A stretch of DNA of 64,000 nucleotides, taken from Sthenelais limicola. Its lineage: Eukaryota; Annelida; Polychaeta; Phyllodocida; Sigalionidae. The notes beneath the pieces are model-generated. The model was not told where the DNA came from and searched no databases. It saw only the letters and a list, made by a program, of their open reading frames with translations. This document shows, one piece after another, positions 34,251 to 45,020 of this stretch; the first letter of the stretch is position 1, and every line of letters begins with the position of its first letter. A program made the translations under genes and the position numbers. The stretch lies in contig OW804102.1 of the NCBI GenBank assembly GCA_942159475.1, forward strand, positions 25,362,684-25,426,683. The letters are read 5' to 3'.

Positions 34251-34575
34251 CAATGTCACCCTCCCTTATTTTCCACTTCCCCAACGTCTCTATATATGAT
34301 GGGCAAGACCCAAGCCGGTATTAACATTTTCTTGAAGCTTCAACTTTTCATAAATTAACAGGCCCTAAAAGTTCAATTATTTTTCTACTGTGAAAATCAC
34401 AATGCATAATTTACATCTCCTCCTCTCATAGACCAAGTCGTTCAATTTTACAAATCTAAACAAATCGCACCAGTTCCAAATTTCGCATAATGTTCGGTGT
34501 TCAGTACAACATAGACTGGGGACCTGATCCATATTCGCAACTAATAGTCTTTATAGCTTCTCATAATATTCATAC

Positions 34576-34672
34576 TTAAGGGCCTAGTCCACTAAGCCGA
34601 TTAATGTGATTTTGCGCCACAGAGGACTCTTTTGCACTAAATGTAAATCGGCTTAGTGGACTAGGCCCTTTA
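34576..34672. mobile_element. Short MITE with TTAAGGG-type ends
   Basis: TTAAGGGCCTAGTCCACTAA at the left and TTAGTGGACTAGGCCCTTTA at the right are inverted repeats that continue into CCGATT and AATCGG. The interior (CACAGAGGACTCTTTTGCAC) recurs at 44791-44917. A TTAA at the left edge suggests a piggyBac-type target, by inference. Confidence 0.65.
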
Positions 34673-34748
34673 GATGATAGATAATAGAGAGGCGTTGAGA
34701 GGGGTGTTGCACCAATTGCGATAACCTTGCGAACAACTGGGGTCTCAG

Positions 34749-35000
34749 TTAAGGAGGTGTTCCACCACTTCATTTTAACCTTGTGCTCTGGTCAGTTTTG
34801 TTGTTGTTATTTCTGGCCGGTTTTTTTAATATTCGAGAGATAAAATGACAGGGACTTGGGGTGGTTAAGACTGAACCAACCATTCACTGCATCCCTCTGC
34901 CCGAATTTAATTCAATATCTACTTTTTCATAAGTTGTTTTCAAGATATGAAAACTTATCAAGACGCAAGGATAACACTGGTTGGTGGAACACACCCTTAA
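34749..35000. mobile_element. TTAA-flanked MITE
   Basis: TTAAGGAGGTGTTCCACCA at the left and TGGTGGAACACACCCTTAA at the right form inverted termini ending exactly at TTAA on both sides. The interior is not repetitive elsewhere in the window. TTAA target duplication is a piggyBac hallmark. Confidence 0.6.
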
Positions 35001-35240
35001 TGATGTGTTCAGTGTTTGTAAGCTGGTCAGGACTAGGTGGAGGAGATTAGTGCTATCAGTCTACTGTCCCCCTCCCAGCCCCTCCCTAGAGGTCTGGGCG
35101 CTAGAAAGAGTTTTTTTGGACGAATTTTATTCAGATTATTATGCTGGCAAGGCCATAATTAATGTGGCTCGGGTCAGACACGGTCTTCCTCCACACCCTG
35201 AATTCTCAGGTTTTACATTTAATGTTAATAATTGTGTGTG
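35001..35240. other. No gene seen
   Basis: The 86-codon ORF running into this stretch starts within the MITE and has no recognised features. Confidence 0.35.
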
Positions 35241-35473
35241 AGGTCAGAAAAGACAGTTTTATTACAATTTCAAGAGTGCAAATCCCTTTCACCAATCCTC
35301 TCAATTAACACAAATTTCTAACAAAAATTAGGTTCAAAATGATGAACAGATTTTCTTTTATATCAACACAATACCAAATATAGTATACGAGTATTCATCA
35401 GTTCCCAGCCTAATTTAGCAGAATTTTGCTAATTGTGTAGAGCTGCCAATTGTACATTTTCTGAAGACTTGAC
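35241..35473 (+). mobile_element. MITE family B copy with altered left end
   Basis: CCTTTCACCAATCCTCTC to AATTGTACATTTTCTGAAGA follows the family. The left terminus is degraded (GAGGTCAGAAAAGAC). Confidence 0.7.
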
Positions 35474-36158
35474 AGTGCACTACACCATTACATCATCAGT
35501 AACCATCAGACTACACAGGTGCATACACCTCACCCTCAGACACATACATCTTTGATGGTGGACCTGCTTGACAGGCCTAAAGCATACTTTGAGATATGAT
35601 CGTATGTATGTAATTTTATTTCCGATATGTAACAGTATTAATTACACACTATGGCTCACCTGGCTAACAAAAAAGTGCTGGCAAACCCTTCAAAATGCCC
35701 CTACCAGGTATCATAACAAATCTAAAATCCATTTAAATACCCTAAATAGGGCACCGAGACATCCTTAATCCCATTCAAGACCCTTCAAAACCTCTATATA
35801 AGGTTCATATCAACCTAAAACCCTTCAAAACCTCTGAATAAGGTTCATATCACCCTAAAACCCCAATGAAACCTCTGAATAAGGTCCCAACACCCCCAAG
35901 GAAACCCTTGCAGCATGTAGATGTGGTTTATGGGCGGTGGGTAGAGTGATGGATGGGTCGTGTTATGAGGTGGCAGTGTGGTGAGGGTGCAGTCAGGCAG
36001 AACTAAGAGCTTCTGCTGCTAACCTAACCCTTAAACCCTGATACACTACAGCCTGGCCAACAGTTCACTCCACCCACACCTGCTGTAGCAAGGCATCGGG
36101 GGGGGGGAGGGTCTCAGCCCCCCATACCCCCATCCCCTAAACATCATTATGAAACTCT
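35474..36158. other. No gene seen; short tandem repeat
   Basis: At 35770-35890 three copies of a ~43-bp unit (CCCTTCAAAACCTCT, AATAAGGTTCATATCA) occur. A G run lies near 36098. No coding feature is seen. Confidence 0.45.
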
Positions 36159-36568
36159 GGTCCTGGGTATGACCATAAAGTGCCTTTCTGTCTCTTCTCT
36201 CTGTCTCTCTCTCCCTTCTTCTCTATCTCTATTTCCTGGGTATGAACATAAAGTGCCTTTCTGTCTCTTTTTCTCTGTCTCTCTCTCCCTTCTTCTCTAT
36301 CTTCATTTCCTGGGTATGACCATGAAGTGCCTTTCTGTCTCTTTGTTCTGTCTCTTTCTCCCTCCTTCTCTATCTCTATTTGACTGGGTATGACCATAAA
36401 GTGCCTTTCTATCTCTTTGTTCTGTCTCCCTCCCCCTTCTTCTCTATCTCTATTTCCTGGGTATGATCATAAACTGCCTCCCTCTCAGCTCTCCCGCCCT
36501 TGATATAACCATATTAAATATGTTGATAAGGGCGTAAAGCAACCAATCTCACTCACTAACTCACTCAT
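36159..36568 (+). mobile_element. SINE-like family S copy with expanded 5' part
   Basis: The head block GGGTATGACCATAAAGTGCC plus its CT-rich segment repeats about four times with a period near 70-75 bp (starts near 36167, 36237, 36311, 36386), followed by a single 3' core (GCCCTTGATATAACC, GTTGATAAGGGCGTAAAGCA) and TCAC tail. Other copies have one such head. Confidence 0.7.
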
Positions 36569-36884
36569 TATGAAACTGTTAATATTGTTGTTACCATCAG
36601 TATGAAAATACAAGGAAAACCCCATTTGACTATTACTTTTTTGCTAACACAATGAATCTGGTTTTATTGAATCCGGAATATATTGGAAACCCTTAGAAAT
36701 AACAAATAGACAACCAATTTTGGAAACGAAATAAAAAATATATTCATTTTTTTTAAATTATTTTCTTAGTTGATATTTTACCAAGCAAGGAAAACACTTT
36801 TCAGCGGTCATAGAGGTTAGAGGTTAAACCCACCCCCTAATCCCATCTCACCCTTCTTACCCCCCTATAGCTACCCCCTCCTCC
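36569..36884. other. AT-rich, no gene seen
   Basis: No feature was recognised between the two family S elements. Confidence 0.4.
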
Positions 36885-37058
36885 TGGTCCTGGGTATGAC
36901 CATAAAGTGCTTTTCTGTCCCTTTTCTCTGTCTCCCTCCCTTTTCCTCTGTCTCTATTTCCTGGGTATGATCATAAGCTGCCTCCCTCTCAGCTCTCCCG
37001 CCCTTGATATAACCATATTAAATGTGTTGATAAGGGTGTAAAGCAACCAATCTCACTC
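36885..37058 (+). mobile_element. SINE-like family S copy
   Basis: TGGTCCTGGGTATGACCATA through GCCCTTGATATAACC and GTTGATAAGGGTGTAAAGCA to AATCTCACTC, where the tail is replaced by a poly-C run. Confidence 0.68.
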
Positions 37059-37394
37059 CCCCCCCCCCCCTCCCCCATCCCCCACTCCTCGCCTCCCACT
37101 GAACATGTGTATGACATTGCACCCGGGCCAGCACTCAACCAGCACTCAGTCAGCACTCCACTGTCCACTCAGGCAGGGCGGCCCGGGTGCGGCCGCAGCA
37201 GACTAATACTGCCACCACCACCACCACCACCTCCTCGTCCCCTGCACCCTCACCCCTGGCCTGGTAGTAGTGCCAGTAGTAGGGCTTCATTACCTACAGG
37301 TGCACCCACTGCAGTGGGGAAGTGCATGAGGAATATTTAGACTTTATGTTAGTTCCTACAGGTGGGGGGGGGTCACAATAGTGGAGGTTTTGTT

Positions 37395-37745
37395 GGAGGT
37401 TAGATGGCGGCCTCCTCCTCCTCCTCCTCCTGCACCTTCTCTTCCACCTCCTCCGCCTGCACCTCCTCCTCCTGCACCTCATCCCCCTCTTCTTCCTCCT
37501 CCTCTCCCTCCTCCACCTCCTAGCCTTCCTCCTCGATCTCCTCCTCCTCCTCCTCCTCCCCCTCCTTCCCCTCCTTCCCCTCCTTCCCCTCCTATTCTTC
37601 CTCCTCCTCCTCCTCTTACTCCTCCTCTTCCACCTTTTGAACTCCTCCTCCTGTACCCCCTCCTCCTCCCCTCGATCCTCCACCTTCTTCTCCCCCTCCT
37701 TCACCTTCTCTTCCTCATCCACCTCCTCCACCTCCACGTCCTTCT
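37395..37745. repeat. Polypyrimidine (CTCCTC) tract
   Basis: CTCCTC-rich sequence directly abutting repeat G. The 156-codon plus ORF and 147-codon minus ORF are Pro/Leu or Arg/Glu low complexity. Confidence 0.88.
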
Positions 37746-37985
37746 CCTATCAAGAATCTTAGTAGTCACCATTTTCAATTTAGATTCATATGATGTCAGA
37801 GAAAAAAGACAAAAAAGTATTTGTTGTTCACTAAGGCCCATGTCCGTCTAACTGCCCCATCTGTTTGACTGGGATCTTTTCTTAGATTATAGCAGTCAAT
37901 CCTCCAGCAATGCTAATATAGTAGAATGGAAAGTGGATGTTTGTGTTGTCCTGGTCCCTGAGATGTGAGCTATCTTATTTTATTG
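37746..37985 (+). repeat. Dispersed repeat G, copy 1
   Basis: About 240 bp matches 46185-46438 in inverted orientation, including TTAGTAGTCACCATTTTCAA, TTTGTTGTTCACTAAGGCCC, TTGACTGGGATCTTTTCTTA and AATGGAAAGTGGATGTTTGT. Both copies abut a long CTCC/GGAG tract on the same side. ORFs crossing it are not conserved in frame between copies. The element class is unknown. Confidence 0.75.
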
Positions 37986-39585
37986 AATAAGATAAATATG
38001 TAGTGCCGTTACTTTATCTTACTCTCTATACTACTTACGATTGTTTTAATATGGGTTATATAGCGCGCGCATGCTGCGCATCCATTTATCACGCCTTGCG
38101 CAAGTCACTTCGTGTAGTATAATTCTTAGAGTAGCCACAGGGTGGCAGTACGACCTAGTATACTTCACTATATTCTCCTTGCCTTCTTTGTGTCTCTTAT
38201 CATTTACTTACAACACCTTTTATTATACGTGATACTATTGTACCTGTTCGAATCTGCCTCATGGAATAAATTAGAGTAATTACAATATAGCTGACAACTA
38301 GTTGTTCTTATTTCTCCTCCCCTGCGCACACCTGAGGGTCATTACAAATATCTACAAAAAGGGCCATGTTTTAATGATGAGGTCTATATGTGTAGAGACT
38401 ATCAGGTGCACTACTACACTAGGATTATGTGACGGGTGCATTAAATCACTCACTCTCCCATGCAAACTGATATCCACTCTCCACCCCCATCTCCCCCCAC
38501 CCCACCCCCCTCCCCTCCATCCAACCCTGCAACCCTCACTCATTCCATGGCCCTACATGTATAAACAGACAGATGAACTAGCAGCATGAATTTCTATTGA
38601 AAACATCCAGATTTTCCAACAGTTCTGGAATTTGACATAGCGCTGAATGATTTTTCATGGCATTTTGGGGGACAAGTTTTGGACAATACAAATTCATTAA
38701 ACAAATATGAACGTACTGTAATCCTCATGTGCTTAAATACTCTACTTTAAACCTCTAGTCCACACCTATATTAATTAACATTTGTAGATGTCTTATGGAA
38801 ATAAAAATCTATTATTATTATTACTCCATGGATATGTAGCAACACATAATTACTGTATTTTCCGTCCATTATCTAATGTTAGATTGAAACACATTTATTA
38901 GGCTGAACATTTTGTACCATCGCGATTTATTTTTTTAAAAAAACATGGGTACATAAATTTCGCCTTAGTTATAATCTAACAATGTAATTCAGACAATACA
39001 ATCTACAGTATAGATCATAATGGCATCAGTTGCAACTAATTGTAACAATAAAAACATTTAATTAATAAAGTCATTTAGACGTCCAATACCTACACAAATA
39101 GTTTATTTTGAGTTTTCTTACCAGATCTTGGTTCGCATGTTATGTGGACTAAACAAGCTTATCAAATCACAGTATTGCCGAAAATATTTAACCCCTTTAC
39201 AAAAAAATGCATCGCCTGATTAAATAAAACCAAGAAGCAAAGAAACTTGTGGGTATGGACAGTTTTAAACGGGTCCATTATTGATTTTGTGGGGGTGGGG
39301 GGCATAGGGTTAACGACCCTTAGATTTCTGGATATTTGAATGTTTGGGGCTCTTAGTTCTACTTGACGTCACTCCCTACCGTAAATTGACCCCATCAATT
39401 AGACTGGCCATCAATAATATTTGCCCCATTGACTACGCCACGAAAAGGGGTTCTGTGCATTTTGTGCTATAAATATTTTGACCCCATTCTTCCATCTTTA
39501 TGTTAGCCAAATAGTGGACATTGTTGGAGGTTATCAGGAACTCTGTGAATGCAGAGTCATTAGACCTGGATAGCATTTGTACAAC
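37986..39585. other. No gene seen
   Basis: AT-rich sequence. AATAAAAATC followed by TATTATTATTATTA near 38800-38820 could be a LINE-type tail. No ORF with features was found in this 1.6-kb stretch. Confidence 0.4.
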
Positions 39586-40208
39586 AAACTGCATGTAGTA
39601 TAGGCCATGTGATAATGACCACATTACCACATGGCTTGTATCTCACACTGCTTGTATTGGAGACCATGTGGTACAGGCAAACTGGTAATGTTGTCATTAC
39701 CACATGGTTTGTACCACATGCTGGTTGTATGGGTGAGCATGTGGTACAGGCCATGTGGTAATGTTGTCATTACCACATGGTTTGTAACACATGCTGGTTG
39801 TATAGGAGACCATGTGGTACAGGCCATGTGGTAATGTTATCATTACCACATGGCTTGTACCACACACTGGTTGTATGGTAGAGCATGTGGTACAAGCCAT
39901 GTGGTATTGTTGTCATTACCACATGGCTTGTAACACATGCTGGTTGTATGGTAGAGCATGTGGTACAAGCCATGTGATAATGACAACATTACCACATGGC
40001 TTGTACTACATGCTGGTTGTATAGGAGACCATGTGGTACAAGCCATGTGATAATGACAACATTACCACATGGTTTGTACCACATGCTGGTTGTATAGGAG
40101 ACCATGTGGTACAAGCCATGTGGTAATGTTGTCATTACCACATGGCTTGTACTACACACTGACTGTATATGAGAGCGTGTGGTACAAGCCATATGTGGTA
40201 ATGTCATT
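39586..40208. repeat. Tandem array of ~73-bp palindrome-containing units
   Basis: About eight units, each holding a near-perfect palindrome of about 56 bp with arms built from CATGTGGTACARGCCATGTG and its complement around a TGTTGTCA-type centre, plus a spacer like CTGGTTGTATAGGAGA. The central octamer is TGTTGTCA in some units and TGACAACA in others. Six or more ORFs of about 67 codons on both strands are artefacts of the repeat. Confidence 0.93.
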
Positions 40209-40314
40209 AAAACAACAAAGTTATTTGACCAAAGTTACATGGCTTCATAAAGGGTAACATTTATATTTCGGAGACCCCCCCCAAATCTTTTTCTGTGGTG
40301 GCTTAATTTATAGT

Positions 40315-40471
40315 ATCACTCACGGGCGGCCGTTTTTACTCGGCGATTCGTTTTCAAAAGCTTGTAGAATCAATTAACCACAATAGAGTATTGATAAATT
40401 CAGTAAGACAAGTCATAAAATGAGTAAATTTGGTAAGGTTATTTGGGGCAATAGCTGAAAATGCAGCTTTT
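40315..40471 (-). mobile_element. MITE family A, fragment
   Basis: GGGCGGCCGTTTTTACTCGG, CATAAAATGAGTAAATTTGG and AGCTGAAAATGCAGCTTT match the family 5' half in reverse. The remainder is absent. Confidence 0.62.
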
Positions 40472-40479
40472 GATGTTTT

Positions 40480-40617
40480 TCCTCAGCGATTCATCTTCAA
40501 ACGCTTGTAGAAACAAATAACCACAACAGAATATTGATAAATGCAGACTGCTAAGTCTTAATATGAGTAAATCTGGTGGTAAGATTATGTGAGGTAATAA
40601 CTGAGAATGCAAGTTTA
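40480..40617 (-). mobile_element. MITE family A, second tandem fragment
   Basis: The same family section as the preceding feature is repeated (CAGCGATTCATCTTCAAACG, CACAACAGAATATTGATAAA, ACTGAGAATGCAAGTTTA), so two partial copies lie head to tail. Confidence 0.58.
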
Positions 40618-40912
40618 AGTCGAGCAGAACTATGCACATACCCCACATCCCCAGTAGACCAATAAAGGTAAAAAGGAGAGCTAACAGGACATGTCCCTAT
40701 TACTCTGCCTGTACTTAACCAAAGTACCAATTTCTCTCTCTCTTCCTTTCCCCACCCTGCCCCTCTCCTTGCCCTCACCCCCTCTCCCTCCACCTTCCCA
40801 ATGTCATTCCCAGGGGTCTACTAAAAACGTATGTGTCTTTCAGAGTGCCCCCCAGTGCTTAACTCAAGTACCAATTTCTGCCTCTCTCTATGGACCCATA
40901 GACAAGATGGCC

Positions 40913-41075
40913 ACCGGAAGTAAGACAGGACACGCCGCCTGGCGGTGGTTGTGTACATCTCAGATGGGTAATATCTAAATGACCCAGTAGATGGTGTGGC
41001 ATGTCTGTATAATATAAGCTTAATGATTTGCCCCACCTCCTCCTCATGCGGCGAGGAAAATGGCAGACTTCCGGT
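40913..41075. promoter_or_regulatory. Possible YY1/ETS promoter-like cluster
   Basis: AAGATGGCC at 40914-40922 (YY1-like) is followed by CCGGAAGTA at 40924-40932 (ETS). A second pair, AAAATGGC at 41057-41064 and ACTTCCGGT at 41067-41075, lies 130 bp on. Such pairs are common in animal housekeeping promoters, but no exon is visible. Confidence 0.3.
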
Positions 41076-41111
41076 CGGAAAATTTACTCTGCGACAGGGT
41101 GCGAGTGTCGG

Positions 41112-41640
41112 CAAATGTGATGTGTTCCAGGAAAATGAGTCACAAGTTGCAAACTTGATTTTAGATTTAGAAAATATTTTATTCAGGTCTACAACATTTC
41201 CACACGTATATAGCATGAATATTTTCAGGACAGCCTGATCGAAAAAAACAGATGGTGACAAGAAATTTATACATCAACTCTACTGAGAACGGTACATGAT
41301 ACGTTTAGATAATCTGATTTAAATTGAATTGATATTTTTTTTAATTGATTTATTCACGGTATCTCTCTGTAGGAATGTTCTCAATATTGGAGTATCTAGC
41401 ACATTCAAGTCGTAGTACGAAATTGCAAGACTGTGTATTAGATATATTCTTACATCTCAAGGCTCATCCTATATGGAGAATATTTAGCTACTTTACTAGT
41501 AATTGTCCACCCAGAGATATTCCAATATTATTTTTTTTAAAAGAAAATATCAAACATAAAATATAGAAATACTTATCAAATGTATTAATGTTCACCATCA
41601 TTGGAATCGGCTAGAACTCATCTTTTCAAATATTCAAATG
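41112..41640 (+). mobile_element. MITE family D, interrupted or rearranged copy
   Basis: AATGTGATGTGTTCCAGGAA and AATGAGTCACAAGTTGC mark the left end. TTATTCACGGTATCTCTCTG, TAATTGTCCACCCAGAGATA and ATGTTCACCATCATTGGAAT mark the body from about 41345. The right terminus is not seen. Confidence 0.45.
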
Positions 41641-41646
41641 AATATA

Positions 41647-41688
41647 GGTGAAGGCGAATTGTACATTTTCTGAAAATCTGACCCACAT
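41647..41688 (-). mobile_element. MITE family B, terminal fragment
   Basis: GGTGAAGGCGAATTGTACAT then TTTCTGAAAATCTGACCCA is one family B end only. Confidence 0.55.
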
Positions 41689-41699
41689 ATGACTATAAT

Positions 41700-41785
41700 T
41701 TACACTGACATACAACTCCCAGAGTTCCATGCGAGTCAGGATTCAGGATGGAGGACATGCAATCCCCCTATTATGCCACCTTTCT
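41700..41785 (-). mobile_element. Element C, terminal fragment
   Basis: CCATGCGAGTCAGGATTCAG and ACATGCAATCCCCCTATTA match one end of the copy at 43607 in reverse orientation. The rest is missing. Confidence 0.45.
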
Positions 41786-42731
41786 TGTTGTTACTCAAAG
41801 ATGTACTAGGAGTGAAGGCTCTCTGCCGGTTCACCCAAGGTACATTCCATATAACCCAAAGGATTCTTCCCTGACAGAATATACTATAAGGCTCGACTCC
41901 ACTGACATGTTTTCTTTCTGTGGTCGCTGCGATTTCATTTTGCAGTTCATTTTCAATCTCTATATTAATAAAATAAGGGTTTCGAGCCCTAAACCCCTAT
42001 CTTCTCTGAATATTTCACATACACATTGCCAAAAATGGTGCCAAACCATTCCACTATGTTTCATTAACAAATTAGGGTTGGAAAGGGCTTAGAAATGGGT
42101 TTACATTGAGCACCCCCATCCAGGGCCCCCAGCGCTGCCTGAAAACAAACCTATCAGTGCCCCTACACCAGGTTTCTGGGTCATCCAAAGCATGATGTCA
42201 TGGACGGGCACATCATTGCTTCACTACGGACGGGAGTTGATATATTTCCACCGAACGGAGCATCGTCAGCAGGATAGCAGGATGTGGGTCCCACTAGCAA
42301 ATCCCGTGCATAGCACGGGTATTTGCTAATCAGAATATAATAAGAAACGGAGCTGGTCAGAGGAGACTCTTGATAGGTTGTGTAACATAGTTTCTATATA
42401 ATAATTAATACATATGAAAATAACTATAAAATTTCATACTAGCCGCGATATGCATGTGGTCTGGTGGAGCCCAGTCTTTACTATGAGTATACAGTGTCTT
42501 TTGTTCAATTACCTAAATAAGGGAAATTTGGAAACTGTGTGTTTAAACCGCAAAGTTCAAACTGTGCATCTGTGGGAGGAGACGGAATTCCTGCCCATTT
42601 CTCAGGCCAATCAATAACTCATTAAATGTCCTGGGGTACTGGGTTTCTCTGCTAAAAAAATAGATAATTGTTGTTTCGGGTCATTTGCAATTTCCATCGT
42701 CTCCATTGAATGTGGTACGAGTAGTAGTACA
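41786..42731. other. No gene seen; one hairpin
   Basis: AGCAAATCCCGTGC and GCACGGGTATTTGCT (42295-42328) form a short hairpin with one bulged pair and a three-base loop. Otherwise AT-rich sequence with no supported exon. Confidence 0.42.
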
Positions 42732-42955
42732 TGGGTCAAGTCGTCAAAAAATGTACAGTCAGTCAAATCTGCAAAATCTGGATGAGAAATGATAAGTACT
42801 AGGTGTGTCTAAATATTTGAACTATCTGGTATGATGTTGATTTTAAATGTTTTATTAGGTTGAGCTGTATTTTGAACTTTATTTTTGTCTTATATTTGGG
42901 TTATTTGGGAGTATTGGTAAAGGAGAATTGTACATTTTCTGACGACTTCACCCAG
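42732..42955 (-). mobile_element. MITE family B copy
   Basis: It starts TGGGTCAAGTCGTC and ends TTTTCTGACGACTTCACCCA. The interior (TGATAAGTACTAGGTG, TTGGGTTATTTGGGAG) is in reverse order. It lies only about 50 bp from the next, opposite-oriented copy. Confidence 0.75.
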
Positions 42956-43004
42956 ATGGAATAAGGGTTTCAAGGCATTATTATCCTTTTTGCATACCCA
43001 TATA

Positions 43005-43239
43005 TGGGTGAAATTGCCAGAAAATGTACAATTCGCCTTCACCAATCCTCTCAAATAACCCAAATTTAAGACAAAAAAAAGGTTCAACATTCAATTCAAC
43101 ACAACCAAACAGATTGTTTGAATCAAGGCAATACCAAATATACTCAGATAAACCAAGTATTGACCATTTCTCAGCCTAATTTAGCAGAATTTACTAAATG
43201 TGTAGATCTGCCAATTGTACATTTTCTGAAGGTCTTACT
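43005..43239 (+). mobile_element. MITE family B copy
   Basis: TGGGTGAAATTGCCAGAAAA to AATTGTACATTTTCTGAAGG, with nearly all family interior blocks intact. With the preceding copy it makes an inverted pair that could itself form a large hairpin. Confidence 0.82.
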
Positions 43240-43606
43240 AATATGCATCGATTGAGACGAAGTAATTATTCCATGACTATAGCTAATTACGTATGCAATT
43301 ATTGGTTTTATTATACTACATTCCCATTGAGAGGTGCAATAAAGGAGGCCTATTAAAAATATCAAATTAAATTGAATTTTCTTTTAGCTTTTAGATACTT
43401 TATGACGATCCAAAACCTATTTCAATATTCTTTTATGCTAAGGGCATAATAGTGAATGGAACTTGGTACTAGTAGGAGCAATCTCGTCCAATAAATATTC
43501 GATTACTAGCACCTCGTTTCATTCTCTCTATGTATTAGATTTAAGATGAAATAAAGATGCAAGAACAGAGTTGAATGTTGGAACATATATATATTTCTGT
43601 TTATAT
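43240..43606. other. AT-rich, no gene seen
   Basis: No feature recognised. Confidence 0.4.
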
Positions 43607-43949
43607 CAATAGGGGATTTGCATAGCTGCCATTTTGAATCTTGATTCGCATGGAATGATGGGACTTATGGTACAGTCTTAAAGCTATAGAAAACATGCCA
43701 TGATCAGCATGGAATATTTATCAATGTTCTAATGTCAATATCCATATGCCATACATGTTTCCATACTTCTTTCCCATCATGCATTTGGTTTTCATAGATC
43801 ATTAATACAAGCTCATATATTGGTGAAAACATTCTTGCAATCTTTTATAAGAAATGTTGTAAAATATTGGTAGATGTCAGATTTTAACAGAATCCATCCA
43901 TGATGCACTGTAACAGACATGCGCAGTGGCACATGCAAATCCCCTATTG
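43607..43949 (+). mobile_element. Element C, 343-bp MITE
   Basis: CAATAGGGGATTTGC and GCAAATCCCCTATTG are perfect 15-bp terminal inverted repeats. The interior has GCTGCCATTTTGAATCTTGA and TTAACAGAATCCATCC. A shortened copy is at 19762, and fragments are at 41700 and 49094. There is no coding capacity, and the target duplication is not clear. Confidence 0.72.
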
Positions 43950-44381
43950 TTTTAATTTACATAAACATTTCAAATTCATAAATCATGCACTCAGCTATTT
44001 TAACATTCACCCGAGCGAGCGACTGATTCATAGATTCCTTTTTAGCTAGCCAATCCCATGAATGGTTTGGTATAAAGAAAGAGGAGAAAGTAAAAGGTGG
44101 GGGGAACGAGTCTGGCAAATGAGACAGAAATAAAGCCCGCCCACACAAAGTATCCCCTCTTGAGCGATAGGGCAATACAAGCGGACGAGGGGGAGAGGGA
44201 GGAGGATTGGTGGGAGATAGAAACCGAGAAAAACGCTATGGCTGGAGAGAAGGGACATCTTGCGGGATAAAAGAGAAGCGGTGTATGGCTATGAGGTGAT
44301 GAAAGATGAGATGAGTATGGGCTAAATCAATCCCCAAACAAGCCTATGCTCCATGGTATAAGTGGCCTTTTAGAAAGAGAC
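43950..44381. other. No gene seen
   Basis: Mixed sequence. The 70-72 codon ORFs on the minus strand lack features. Confidence 0.4.
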
Positions 44382-44476
44382 GCCGCCATTTTCTTGTTGT
44401 GCTTGTGCCAAGCGGCCCCATTCTCATTACTTCCTGTACCCATAATGCAGCGCGGCAGTTGCATATCCCATAATGC
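44382..44476. promoter_or_regulatory. Promoter-like cluster (YY1, ETS, ZNF143-like)
   Basis: GCCGCCATTTTC at 44382-44393 is a strong YY1 site, ACTTCCTG at 44429-44436 an ETS site, and CCCATAATGC occurs at 44439-44448 and again at 44467-44476, resembling ZNF143 cores. The combination is typical of animal core promoters, but the following 200 bp become a polypurine tract and no exon is identified. Confidence 0.38.
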
Positions 44477-44567
44477 CTCCTCTCGTAACGCTTGGCCGGC
44501 TCAATAGAGGGCGTTAGTAGTCCCGTCTGCACTTTTATGTGTTAAGGTGGAATGTTTTTGTGCGGGC

Positions 44568-44780
44568 TGGGTGGTGGTGGAGGAGGGGAGGAGGGAAGAG
44601 AGGGAAAGGGGAGACAGAGGTGTGGAAAGGCGAAGGGGGGAGGGAAGGGGAAAGGGTGAGGAGGGGGAGTGACAGGATGGTTAGGGGAGAGGAAGAGAGG
44701 CAGAGGCAGAGGGGGAGGGAGGGGTGGAGGAGGCGAAGGATAAAGGAAGAGGGTATAGGATGGGAAGGGATGTGGTAGAA
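44568..44780. repeat. Polypurine tract
   Basis: GA-rich sequence, GGAGGGG and GAGGCAGAGG runs. The 79-codon ORF is low complexity. Confidence 0.8.
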
Positions 44781-44790
44781 GGTACCAGGT

Positions 44791-44917
44791 TTAAAGAGCC
44801 TAGTCCACTAAGCCGATTCTCATGCGATTATGCACCGCAGAGGACTCGCTTGCACTAAATTTTGTGAGAATGGCATGAGAAACAGCTTAGTGGACTTAGA
44901 GACTCGCTGGCCCTTAA
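44791..44917. mobile_element. Short MITE, second copy of the 34576 family
   Basis: It has TTAAAGAGCCTAGTCCACTA at the left and CCCTTAA at the right. The right arm GCTTAGTGGACT is separated from its end by about 13 inserted bases. The interior CGCAGAGGACTCGCTTGCAC matches the first copy. Confidence 0.6.
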
Positions 44918-45020
44918 GTCAACAATGCGTTCAATAGAGCGGGTCAAGTAGGTGGACAGAAAATGAATCAATGAGTTCCACCTAACGGTTCTCATCGCTT
45001 TTACCTTTACGTAAATTGCT

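Noticed and set aside
39433..40257. Series of ~67-codon ORFs on both strands
   Set aside because: They are produced by the palindromic ~73-bp repeat and shift with each unit; there is no independent evidence of coding.
43005..43239. Short minus-strand ORFs sharing GLVKANCTF-type peptides, also seen at 19089 and 30917
   Set aside because: The shared peptide is the translation of the family B terminus, so the similarity reflects the MITE and not a protein family.
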